From an uncultured Pseudomonadales bacterium (GTDB lineage Bacteria; Pseudomonadota; Gammaproteobacteria; Pseudomonadales; Azotimanducaceae): a stretch of DNA of 64,000 bases. Where the stretch lies: the NCBI GenBank assembly GCA_958296165.1, contig OY282447.1, positions 1,612,001 to 1,676,000 of the forward strand, in the 5' to 3' direction. Below the pieces are notes generated by a model. The model did no database searches. It saw nothing but the letters and a program-made list of their open reading frames with translations, and was not told the DNA's origin. Shown here piece after piece: positions 1 through 7,764 of the stretch (its first letter is position 1; each line of letters opens with the position of its first letter). Position numbers and translations under genes: made by a program.

Positions 1-2
1 TC

Positions 3-1169
3 GCTCAGAACTACGCCGCGCTTCGCTCGCTCGCGACCGCCGGCATACAGCAGAACCACATGACCCTACACGCCCGCAGCGTCGCTTCGGCGGCCGGCGT
101 GCCGGACGAACTGTTCGACGAAGTAGTGGACGCGCTCATCGAGAGCGGCGACATCAAGGTTTGGAAGGCGGAAGAACTCGCACGGCGCTTTTCGCGTGTA
201 CGGCAGGGCCGCGCACAGCATGTGACGGACGGCGAATCCGAACCGCGCAGCTCCGCCTGCGGCAAGGTCATTCTGCTTGGCGAGCATGCCGTGGTGTACG
301 GCCGCTCCGCCTTGGCGGCGCCGATTCCGCTGGCTGTGGAGGCGCGCGTTGTGGACGCCGCCCAAGACGTACACCTGCTAATCCCGCGTTGGGGCGTGGA
401 ACAGCGCGTACCGCCGCTTGGGGAACACCCGGCCGGCGTTGCCGGCATCCTGGCGCTGCTGCTGAGACGTTTGGATCTCGCCCATCGCGCCATGGCCATC
501 GAAGTGTTCCCGAACGTCCCAAGGGCCATGGGCTTGGGGGGTTCAGCGGCGCTGGCCGTCAGCGTCATCCGTGCCTTGGATACGCATTTCGATTTGCGGC
601 TCGACGCCGCCGCCATCAACAACTTCGCGTTCGAGTGCGAACAAGCCGCGCACGGCACGCCCTCCGGCGTGGACAACACCCTCGCCACCTACGGCGCCAC
701 CATGCTCTACAACGCCGGGCACGGCGACACGGCGGCGCGGTTCACCGAACTCTCGATCGGCCGCCCGCTGCCGCTGGTGGTTGGCATTTCCGGCAAGGAG
801 AGCCTCACCGCAACCAGCGTTGCCCGCGTCGCGGCCGCATGGCGGCGCAACCAGCGCCGCTACGAAGGCATCTTCGATCAGATCGACGCCCTCACCCGGG
901 CCGCCGCCGACGCCGTGCGGGACGGCGAATTGGCGGAGCTCGGCGAACTGATGAATCTCTGCCACGGCTACCTCAACGCCTTGCAGGTATCCACGCGCGA
1001 ACTGGAGGAGCTCGCCGACATCGCTCGCCGCCACGGCGCCGCCGGAGCGAAGCTCACAGGCGGCGGCTGCGGCGGCTCGGTAGTGGCTCTGTGCCCGCAA
1101 GGGACGGCGGACGCCGCTCAAGCGATGCGCGAGGCAGGCTACGCGGCGCTCACGTTCGAGATACGCTAG
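3..1169 (+). CDS. HMG-CoA reductase (C-terminal part) fused to mevalonate kinase, 5' partial
   Basis: The gene enters from the left edge with no stop. Visible residues 1-65 match the C-terminus of bacterial (class II-like) HMG-CoA reductase: AALRSLATAGIQQ, then NHMTLHARS, the block holding the catalytic His (the usual Gly before it is Asn here). After a linker of about 20 residues the same frame continues into a GHMP kinase: GKVILLGEHAVVYG near residue 87, the ATP loop PRAMGLGGSAA near 173 and the C-terminal GGGCGGS near 353, as in mevalonate kinase. The kinase part is about 300 residues, normal for a bacterial mevalonate kinase. Together they would turn HMG-CoA into mevalonate and then phosphomevalonate. 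An in-frame GTG at 222 could also start the kinase alone. The stop shares a CTAG with the convergent PhyH gene. Confidence 0.85.
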   Translation, partial: AQNYAALRSLATAGIQQNHMTLHARSVASAAGVPDELFDEVVDALIESGDIKVWKAEELARRFSRVRQGRAQHVTDGESEPRSSACGKVILLGEHAVVYGRSALAAPIPLAVEARVVDAAQDVHLLIPRWGVEQRVPPLGEHPAGVAGILALLLRRLDLAHRAMAIEVFPNVPRAMGLGGSAALAVSVIRALDTHFDLRLDAAAINNFAFECEQAAHGTPSGVDNTLATYGATMLYNAGHGDTAARFTELSIGRPLPLVVGISGKESLTATSVARVAAAWRRNQRRYEGIFDQIDALTRAAADAVRDGELAELGELMNLCHGYLNALQVSTRELEELADIARRHGAAGAKLTGGGCGGSVVALCPQGTADAAQAMREAGYAALTFEIR

Positions 1170-1978
1170 GGCTGGAGCCGCTCGGCTGCCGGCTCGTCGA
1201 AGACTCGCGCATGAGCTTCCACAGAAGGCGGCGCCATGAGGCGTAGCTGACGCGCCGTTGCGGCGGGGAAACGAGCCCGATCGTAGCCGTTCTTGGCCCA
1301 AGTCGAATGCGGCGGGCTGTACTTGTAAAGCAACGTGCGACGTTCATGATCGGCGCACCAGACGGCGGTGCCGTGGATCAGCGCCTCGGTAAATATCAGC
1401 ACGTCTCCAGCGGCCATAGGCGGCTGTACCACCCAATCCACGTCGCGCTCGAAGCGAGCGACGTCGCGGGGCATGTGCTGCAGGAAGTTGGATTTGTGGC
1501 TGCCCGGCACGCAGACGAACCCACCAGCGCCGGGGCCGGCGTCGCTAAGATTCCAAGTGGCGACGGTAAGGCCGTTGCGCATTCGGCCGTCGTGATAGCG
1601 GTACCAGTGATCGGTCTCGTAGCGCCAAGGCCCGCCGTGCAGGGCATTGCGGTTCGCGTTCTTGCGCATGAAGATGCAGTAGTCGTGGTCGATGCGCAGC
1701 TTGCTGCCGACCAGCTCGACCAAGTAGGGCAGCACACGGTCGTGATCCATCAGATCGACGAATGCCTGGTGCCAAGAGGAGATGCCGTTGTAGCGGCGCA
1801 GCGGCCCGTCTTCCGGCTGGCGCGGCCAAACGCTGTCGGCCAAGGCGACGAGCGCTTCGCATTCATCAGCCGTGAGGACGTTTTTCACCACCAGAAAACC
1901 GCGCAAGTCGAAGAGAAACTTGTCCTCGTCCGTGAGCGCCCCGCGCTGCGCTGGCGGCGGTGCCACGGTCAGCCCCAC
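1166..1978 (-). CDS. phytanoyl-CoA dioxygenase (PhyH) family protein
   Basis: A 270-residue cytosolic Fe(II)/2-oxoglutarate oxygenase of the PhyH superfamily; the substrate cannot be read from sequence. Visible signatures are ALHGGPW (His113), ETDHWYRYHD (His124, Asp130), GAGGFVCVPGSHKSN around 151-164, which is the typical PhyH core strand, and the distal EALIHGTAVW (His202) followed by Arg214 for 2-oxoglutarate. This is the LHGG variant seen widely in environmental genomes rather than the classical HQD form. Its start overlaps the end of the upstream VOC gene by 10 bp, so the two are probably translationally coupled. A second, diverged PhyH gene lies at 29600. Confidence 0.85.
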   Translation of the reverse strand: MGLTVAPPPAQRGALTDEDKFLFDLRGFLVVKNVLTADECEALVALADSVWPRQPEDGPLRRYNGISSWHQAFVDLMDHDRVLPYLVELVGSKLRIDHDYCIFMRKNANRNALHGGPWRYETDHWYRYHDGRMRNGLTVATWNLSDAGPGAGGFVCVPGSHKSNFLQHMPRDVARFERDVDWVVQPPMAAGDVLIFTEALIHGTAVWCADHERRTLLYKYSPPHSTWAKNGYDRARFPAATARQLRLMAPPSVEAHARVFDEPAAERLQP

Positions 1979-2343
1979 TTGGACTTGCAGACGCCAATGG
2001 CGTAGCCATTCGGATCACGCACCGTGAACTCGTGCATGTACGCCTGCTCGTTGTATTGCAGCTCGGCGAGGATCTCGATGTCGAGCTCCTTGGCACGGGA
2101 GTAGGCCGCATCCACGTCGTCCACATGCACGTAGACGATCACGCCGTTGCCAAACGGTGCGCTGGTGCCTACGCCGTGGTCGTGGTCGGCGTCTAGTTCG
2201 TGCAGCTGCAAGAGCAGGTTGTCGCCGTCCATCAACATCTCGAACTCCGAACCGCCATGGCCGGATCGAACGCGCAGAAACTCCTGATACCACTTGGAAG
2301 TGGCTTCCACGTCCTTGGCAAAAAGCATGATGTCGGTGCGCAC
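1969..2343 (-). CDS. VOC-fold (glyoxalase/bleomycin resistance-like) protein
   Basis: A 124-residue single vicinal-oxygen-chelate domain. The N-terminal beta-alpha-beta unit (TDIMLFAKDVEATSKWYQEF) and the C-terminal half ending EFTVRDPNGYAIGV are classic for this fold; the last block carries the usual D-P-x-G-Y/N turn. Likely metal ligands are His48 and Glu near residue 105, but the substrate is unknown. It lies between the HEPN gene upstream (47 bp gap) and the PhyH oxygenase downstream (10 bp overlap), so it is probably part of one transcription unit that pairs two metal-dependent enzymes. Confidence 0.85.
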   Translation of the reverse strand: MRTDIMLFAKDVEATSKWYQEFLRVRSGHGGSEFEMLMDGDNLLLQLHELDADHDHGVGTSAPFGNGVIVYVHVDDVDAAYSRAKELDIEILAELQYNEQAYMHEFTVRDPNGYAIGVCKSKWG

Positions 2344-2389
2344 GCCGCCCCCTTAAGAAACCAATGCATCACATGGATTCTACCGGCTT

Positions 2390-3101
2390 TCACGGTTCCA
2401 CCACGGGGTAGGGCGGCTCGCCCCAAGGCTCGTTCGGATGATCCATCATCAAGTCGATGAAGCGCGGCACCAGGAATCCCAGGATGGTTCGCGCCGTCAC
2501 GCACCTGGCCCCGGTTCACGCTGCCGCTCCAAGTGGCGCCGCCATGCATCAGCTGGTTGCGCAACACGTAGAGGCGGTCGAACGGCGCCGCGAGAATGCG
2601 CACGGTGTCCTGCTGCGCAAGAGCGCCGCGGATGGAGCGGCGCTCTTGCTCGAACCGTCGCTGCCAGTCCGCGAAGTCCTTCTCTCCATGTTGGAATTGC
2701 CAAAACGGCCGATACACGTATTGGTTGTCCACGAAGGTGCGGATGGCGCCAGAGAAGCGCGTCCAAATCACGTTGTAGACGACGCGATCCTTGTCCAGCG
2801 AGATGATCGTCCTAAAGTACCAGGCGAGGAATTCGTGCTCGGGAAACTGCTTGTGGAGCTCCGGTCCTTGCACATAGGCGGCGTTGAAGGCGATCCAATA
2901 GCAGATGAACGCGGCATCCGAGTCGTCCGCGCCGGCCGCCCGCTCCGCCCCTTGCAGCCAGCTGATGGCGCGATGCACACGCAGCCCCAATGCGTGGTCG
3001 AAGCCGTCGCGCAAGCGCACCTGCTTCGCCTTCAACGTGTCGAAGGAGGGTGCGGAGGGTGCGGAGAGCGCGCCCGCGGTCTCGCCCGGCGTGCTACTCA
3101 C
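2390..3101 (-). pseudogene. HEPN-domain protein, frameshifted near its 3' end
   Basis: The open frame from 3101 encodes an all-alpha protein with the RX4H motif RNQLMH (residues 181-186), the ribonuclease signature of HEPN domains. After about residue 204 (VNRGQVRDGA) this frame runs on into the VOC gene with an unrelated tail. One nucleotide away, the reading LGFLVPRFIDLMMDHPNEPW, ending at a TGA at 2390-2392, restores what I recognise as this family's normal C-terminus. A single extra base near 2488-2490 explains this: 712 nt equals 237 codons plus one base. The RX4H motif lies before the break, so the truncated product could still fold. It overlaps the ankyrin gene stop by 8 bp. A sequencing error cannot be excluded. 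Confidence 0.75.
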
Positions 3102-4206
3102 GCACGTGCCCCAGAGCGCCTAGCCAGAAAGCGGCATCGCGTTTCGCCGTGGCAATGCTGTGCGGCGAGCGTCCTTGGTCGTCCGCCTGGTGCGAGTCCG
3201 CGCCCGCGGCGGCCAAGAGACGCACGACGTCGCGCAGCCTGGCCTTGTCCTTCACCGTGGAACGCAGGGCCGTCGCAAGCGGCGTCTCGCCTCGGTTGTC
3301 GCGAGCGTTGACTGCCGCGCCGTGTTCGAGCAGCAACGCCGCGATGTCGCGGAAGCCGGCCTTGGCGGCGCAGTGCAGAGCGGTCTGCCCCTTGTAGTTG
3401 CGGGCGTCGACATCGGCGCCAGCCGCGATGAGCGCACGCACGCGGCCGACATTGCCGCCGCGGTCGCCGCGCGACTGGAACACGATGGGCGGCCAGCCCC
3501 CTTCGGCATGGTCCGGACCGTGCGTCACGCCGTGCGAACGCAGCAACTCGACGATGTCGGGGTTGGCGAGCCCAGACCGCGGCGGCTCGGCAATGGTCGG
3601 GTCGAGGCCAGCATTCAAGAGCGCCTCGAGAATGTCGGCGCGGTCGCGCCAGATGCAGAATCGCACCAGCCAGTAGCCGTGCGGGCGCGGGTCGGCACCG
3701 TGTTCGAGCAGCACCTTCACCATGTCCGCATGACCTGGACTCACCGCGTAGTGCAGGGATGCGGCACGCATGTTGGCGTCGTGCTGCGGCTTTTCCGCGT
3801 CGGCGAGCGCCGGATTGCGGCGCAGCGCCGCGATCACAGCGGGCCGTTCGTCGAGGAATATCCAGGTGTGGAGATCGACGCTGGCGCCGCTACGGCGCAG
3901 CAGCTCGGCCACGTCGCCGTGTTTCTTGTACATCGCAGCGCAGTAGGCGGAGATGTCTACCAAGAGCGGCGTGAAGTGGCAGCCGCACGCGTTGACGTCC
4001 GCGCCGCGATCCAATAGGTACTCGACCATGCCCAGACGGCCTCGATACGCCGCCTCCCAAAGCATGGTGCGACCGTGCGAGCCAACCCGCAGCAACCATT
4101 CCGGCTTCTCATCGAGCACCCCTCGCACGGTCGCCATGTCGCCGCGACCAGCGGCGGCAACGCCGATCTTCAGGAAGTCGCTGGCTTTGCCGGTTAGCAA
4201 GGACAC
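3094..4206 (-). CDS. ankyrin-repeat protein
   Basis: 370 residues with no signal peptide or membrane segment. Ankyrin units are clear at GRTMLWEAAYRGRLGMVEYL with LDRGADVNA (about 45-80), at SLHYAVSPGHADMVKVLL with EHGADP (about 155-180), and in two near-perfect C-terminal repeats, KGQTALHCAAKAGFRDIAAL and RGETPLATAL. The repeats in between are degenerate. It is a binding scaffold with no visible catalytic motif. It heads an accessory run, overlapping the HEPN gene by 8 bp. Repeat/RNase pairs of this kind are often regulatory or defensive modules, but the partner here is unknown. Confidence 0.85.
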   Translation of the reverse strand: MSLLTGKASDFLKIGVAAAGRGDMATVRGVLDEKPEWLLRVGSHGRTMLWEAAYRGRLGMVEYLLDRGADVNACGCHFTPLLVDISAYCAAMYKKHGDVAELLRRSGASVDLHTWIFLDERPAVIAALRRNPALADAEKPQHDANMRAASLHYAVSPGHADMVKVLLEHGADPRPHGYWLVRFCIWRDRADILEALLNAGLDPTIAEPPRSGLANPDIVELLRSHGVTHGPDHAEGGWPPIVFQSRGDRGGNVGRVRALIAAGADVDARNYKGQTALHCAAKAGFRDIAALLLEHGAAVNARDNRGETPLATALRSTVKDKARLRDVVRLLAAAGADSHQADDQGRSPHSIATAKRDAAFWLGALGHVRE

Positions 4207-4289
4207 GAGCCGATCTCTCGTCGAAACGGGCAGTCTAACGCCAGACCAGCGCTTCCTCGAACGTCTCCACGACTGCCGCGAACACTGTC

Positions 4290-5171
4290 CTACCGCAATC
4301 CCTTGCCCGGCGTCCGGGCGAATCCGCCGCCATACGCGACAACCGCGCCGTCGATCTCCAACTCCGCCAGCCGTTGCAGCACGGTCTCGAGGGGCAAGTC
4401 CGTGGCGGCGACGATGGCATCCACCGGAGTTGTTGTCGCCTGCACGGCCGCCAGCACTGCATCATCGCGCGGCGGTTCTTCTTCGGCTGGGGGCTTCGGC
4501 TCGGCGCGTTCGAGACCCAACTCCTCCAGCACGTGTTCCGCACCTTCCACCAAGGCCGCGCCCTCGCGAATCAGGCGGTGGCAGCCGGCCGAGAGGGGGC
4601 CTGCAATCGACGATGGCATCGCCATCACTTCGCGCCCTTGTTCCAACGCCATCCGCGCGGTGATCAGCGAGCCGCTGCGCACCGACGCCTCAACGATGAC
4701 GACCCCCATGCACAGGCCGCTGACGATGCGATTGCGAGCTGGAAAGTGATGCTTGCGAGCGCTCTTGGCGCCGCCGTATTCAGTTGCCACGGCACCGCCG
4801 GCGGCGACGATCTGTACCGCCAGTTGGCGGTGCCCGCCTGGATAGATGCGATCCAAACCACCACCGAGCACGGCCACCGTGGTGCCGTCGCCGGGCTTGT
4901 CGGCACTCGCCAACGCGCCGCGATGGGCCGCGGCATCGATGCCGTAGGCGATGCCGCTGACCACGCTCAAGCCCTGCGCGGCCAGATCCCGAGCCAGTTC
5001 GAAGGCCAGTTCAGCGCCTTGGCGCGTACAGCGACGGCTGCCGACCACCGCAACGGACGGCTTCGCCAGCGCCGCTGGATCGCCGCGGCAGAAGAGCCGC
5101 GACGGCGGGTCTGGAATGGCCCGCAGTGGCAGCGGCAGAGCGCAGCCCGACAGCATGATGTCGGATTTCAC
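4290..5171 (-). CDS. dprA: DNA-processing protein DprA (Smf)
   Basis: DprA loads RecA onto incoming single-stranded DNA during transformation. About 293 residues. The Rossmann core is complete: VAVVGSRRCTRQGAE, LSVVSGIAYGIDAAAHRGAL, VAVLGGGLDRIYPGGHRQL and FPARNRIVSGL, followed by EASVRSGSLITARMALEQGR. A winged-helix-like C-terminus follows (TPVDAIVAATDLPLETVLQR). The N-terminal SAM-like domain of longer DprAs is almost absent. I chose GTG at 5171 because a GAGG lies 6 nt upstream; an in-frame TTG at 5189 and ATG at 5156 are alternatives. It is divergent from def, the usual gammaproteobacterial arrangement. Confidence 0.9.
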   Translation of the reverse strand: MKSDIMLSGCALPLPLRAIPDPPSRLFCRGDPAALAKPSVAVVGSRRCTRQGAELAFELARDLAAQGLSVVSGIAYGIDAAAHRGALASADKPGDGTTVAVLGGGLDRIYPGGHRQLAVQIVAAGGAVATEYGGAKSARKHHFPARNRIVSGLCMGVVIVEASVRSGSLITARMALEQGREVMAMPSSIAGPLSAGCHRLIREGAALVEGAEHVLEELGLERAEPKPPAEEEPPRDDAVLAAVQATTTPVDAIVAATDLPLETVLQRLAELEIDGAVVAYGGGFARTPGKGLR

Positions 5172-5367
5172 GCCGCACCTCGCCGGCAAAGGAGCCGCAC
5201 GACCTTAACGGCTGCAATCGGCCAGTGCTTGCGAGATCGGCCACCCGGCATGTGAGACATCAACGCACCGTGAACGCATCCGAAGTCGTTCCCGCGACGG
5301 CAAGCATTTTGCTTCTCGGCGCGTTATGCGAACATAGGCGCCGCTCTCGATTCAGGTCGCCCCGGCA

Positions 5368-5868
5368 ATGGCATTGCTGCCGATTCTCCACTATCCGGAT
5401 CCGCGCTTGCGCACCACCGCCGCAGCCGTAGATGCCGTGGACAAGGCCATCCGACAGCTGGTCGACGATCTCATCGAGACGATGTACGAGGCGCATGGCA
5501 TAGGGCTGGCCGCCAGCCAGGTGAACGTTCACAAACGCGTGCTGGTGATCGACATTTCGGAACAGCGCGACCAGCCGCTGGCTTTCGTCAATCCCGTCAT
5601 CGAGTCGGCAGACGGCGTCCAGCTGCGCGACGAAGGCTGTCTGTCGGTGCCGGGCTTCTACGAACCCGTGCAGCGTGCCAAGCGCATCCGCGTCAGCGCG
5701 TTGAACCGCGACGGCGAGCGGTTCGAGCTCACGGCGGAGGACTTGCTGTCCGTGTGCATACAGCACGAATGCGACCACCTCGACGGCAAGCTGTTCGTGG
5801 ACTACGTCTCCGGCCTCAAGCGGCGACGCATCAAGACCAAGCTCCGCAAACAGGCGCGAGCGGCCTAG
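5368..5868 (+). CDS. def: peptide deformylase
   Basis: Removes the formyl group from nascent proteins. 166 residues, normal length. All three signatures are present: GIGLAASQV (44-52), EGCLSVPG (89-96, metal ligand Cys91) and QHECDHLDG (132-140, metal ligands His133 and His137, catalytic Glu134). It starts the def-fmt pair; fmt begins 24 bp downstream. The 178-bp divergent gap to dprA holds a small inverted repeat, AAGCATTTTGCTT, near 5302, whose role is unclear. Confidence 0.97.
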   Translation: MALLPILHYPDPRLRTTAAAVDAVDKAIRQLVDDLIETMYEAHGIGLAASQVNVHKRVLVIDISEQRDQPLAFVNPVIESADGVQLRDEGCLSVPGFYEPVQRAKRIRVSALNRDGERFELTAEDLLSVCIQHECDHLDGKLFVDYVSGLKRRRIKTKLRKQARAA

Positions 5869-5891
5869 CCGCAAAGGGCTCAGTCACCGCC

Positions 5892-6836
5892 ATGAGCTGG
5901 CGACTTGCGTTCGCCGGAACCCCTGGCTTCGGCGCGACGATCCTGCAAAGCTTGATCGATTCGCCACACCGCGTGGAGCTGGTCTATAGCCAGCCGGGTC
6001 GTCGCGCCGGGCGGGGCCGGAAGGTCGTCGCCAGCCCGGTGCGGGCGCTTGCCGAAAAAGGCGGCATCGCCACCCGCACGCCCACTCGATTGGCCGGCGA
6101 AGAAAAGACGCTCGCCGCATTCGACTTTCTCATAGTCGCCGCCTACGGTCTGCTGCTGCCGCCGGCGATTCTCGATGCACCCGCATACGGCTGCTTGAAC
6201 GTGCATGCCTCCCTCCTGCCGCGCTGGCGTGGTGCTGCGCCGGTGGAGCGCGCCATCATGGCCGGCGACGGCGAGACCGGCGTAAGCATCATGCACATCG
6301 ACGCCGGGTTGGACACCGGGCCGGTTTACTGCCGCCGCAGCGTGGCGCTCGACGAGTGCGCAACAGGGGTCGAGACCACTGCCGCTCTGGCGGCGCTGGG
6401 AGCGCAGGCGCTGCTCGAAACGCTCGAGGCGCTGCCGGCCCTCACCGCGGCGCCGCAGGACGATCGCCTTGCCACCTATGCGACGAAGCTAACCGCCGCC
6501 GACTCCCGCATCGACTGGCGGCGTTCCGCGCTTGACATCGGCCGGCAGGTACGTGCCTTGTCGGGACGCACCGCCGCCTATGCCACCATTGGCGACGCCC
6601 GTTTGCGCATTGTCGAGGCCGAGCCGCGACCGGGCCGGGGCCAAGGCCTGCCGCTTGGCCTGCTGACGAAGCGCGGCAAGAGCTGGCAAGTCGCTTGCGG
6701 CGACGGAGCTCTCGAAATCCGCATCGTCCAGCTCGACCGCGGCAAGGGCACGCCGCAGCCCATGCAGAGCGCCGCCAACGGCTATCCGCGGCTATTGTTC
6801 AACGGTGCCCGCCTCGATGCCGCGCGCGAGCGTTGA
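5892..6836 (+). CDS. fmt: methionyl-tRNA formyltransferase
   Basis: Formylates Met-tRNAfMet for initiation, the counterpart of the deformylase upstream. About 314 residues from ATG 5892, starting MSWRLAFAGTPGFGATILQ; the frame is open upstream into def, but this ATG gives the family N-terminus. The formyltransferase core has LNVHASLLPRWRGAAP (catalytic Asn and His) and MHIDAGLDTGP (Asp). A C-terminal OB-like domain follows from about residue 205. Its last 55 bp overlap the convergent methyltransferase gene. Confidence 0.96.
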   Translation: MSWRLAFAGTPGFGATILQSLIDSPHRVELVYSQPGRRAGRGRKVVASPVRALAEKGGIATRTPTRLAGEEKTLAAFDFLIVAAYGLLLPPAILDAPAYGCLNVHASLLPRWRGAAPVERAIMAGDGETGVSIMHIDAGLDTGPVYCRRSVALDECATGVETTAALAALGAQALLETLEALPALTAAPQDDRLATYATKLTAADSRIDWRRSALDIGRQVRALSGRTAAYATIGDARLRIVEAEPRPGRGQGLPLGLLTKRGKSWQVACGDGALEIRIVQLDRGKGTPQPMQSAANGYPRLLFNGARLDAARER

Positions 6837-7717
6837 AGTCGCCAACTCCGGGCGACAGCCGCGATGCCGAAGGCATCCTTGCGACGACGGACGTTGTCGA
6901 AACCCGCGTCCGCCAGACGACGCATCACGCCGGCTGTGACTCTGGCGCCGGCGCGGCTGTCGGGGTCGCCGACATAGTGGAGTAGCCGCCCGCCCGGTTT
7001 CAGGATGCGCCGGAGCTCGGCGTAGAAGGCCGCCGAGTACAGCTCGCCGGCGAGTTGCCGCGTGGGCGGATCGTGCAGCACCGCGCTGAACGAGCCGGCG
7101 GCGAACGATGCCGCGATTTCCACGACATCGCCCTGCATCAAGCGCACGTTTGCGCACTCGAACAGGGCCGCCGACCACGGATTGCGCCGGGCCAAGTCGA
7201 TGGCGGCCGGGTCGAGTTCCACGGTTACCACGTCGCAACCGGCCCGAGCCAGCTCTATCGCCGTGTAGCCCAAACCCGTGCAGGTGTCCAATACGCGACC
7301 TCTCGGCGTGCGCAAGGCCCTTACTTTGGCGCGGGCGTCTGCCAGCGGCGTAGTGCCTGCTAGGCGATGCATCGGAAAGCCGGCGACGAGCGTGGTCGGG
7401 GCATCCGCAGTCGGCAGCAGGGTTCGCACCCAGCCCGTGACCTCGGAGAACACGGCGATTGGCCGCGCGTCCCCGGCCGCCACCTCGAAGCACTGCTGCT
7501 CACAGCGAGCTATGTTCGCTAACAGCGCCCGCTGCACCATCGTGCCGCGAGCGTCGACTACGCCATCATGGATCGGCACGCGCTCTGTCGACAGGCCGAG
7601 ATCCAAGCTCACGGCCAGCGCCGGCTCGCCGCCATCCATCGCTGCCAGCAACCTGCCGGCTACGGCAGCGGTGAGAATCGGTGCGCATCCACTCCGCGTC
7701 GTCGCCATGTCCGCCAT
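6782..7717 (-). CDS. archaeal-type class I SAM-dependent methyltransferase (COG2521-like)
   Basis: 311 residues. The N-terminal 130 residues form a divergent domain. The Rossmann methyltransferase begins at VLDTCTGLGYTAIELARAG (SAM loop), continues with VVTVELDPAAIDLARRNPWS and LHDPPT (motif IV), and ends with RILKPGGRLLHYVGDP. The combination of TCTGLGYTAIE, a NPWS block and HDPP followed by AGELYS is what I know from the archaeal predicted methyltransferases of COG2521; the substrate is unknown. It lies inverted between fmt and trkA, the slot usually held by rsmB, which is absent here. The last 18 codons overlap the fmt 3' end. Confidence 0.75.
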   Translation of the reverse strand: MADMATTRSGCAPILTAAVAGRLLAAMDGGEPALAVSLDLGLSTERVPIHDGVVDARGTMVQRALLANIARCEQQCFEVAAGDARPIAVFSEVTGWVRTLLPTADAPTTLVAGFPMHRLAGTTPLADARAKVRALRTPRGRVLDTCTGLGYTAIELARAGCDVVTVELDPAAIDLARRNPWSAALFECANVRLMQGDVVEIAASFAAGSFSAVLHDPPTRQLAGELYSAAFYAELRRILKPGGRLLHYVGDPDSRAGARVTAGVMRRLADAGFDNVRRRKDAFGIAAVARSWRLQRSRAASRRAPLNNSRG

Positions 7718-7764
7718 GCGCCACGTCCAAAGGGTTCGAGGGGCTAGGGCGCTACAATACCCGC

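Noticed and set aside
543-1301. Long minus-strand open frame across the mevalonate kinase gene
   Set aside because: High-GC genomes give long shadow frames; composition is Arg/Gly/Ala-rich and no family is recognisable.
5302-5314. AAGCATTTTGCTT inverted repeat between dprA and def as an operator
   Set aside because: Too short, with no match to a binding site I know; kept only as a remark under def.
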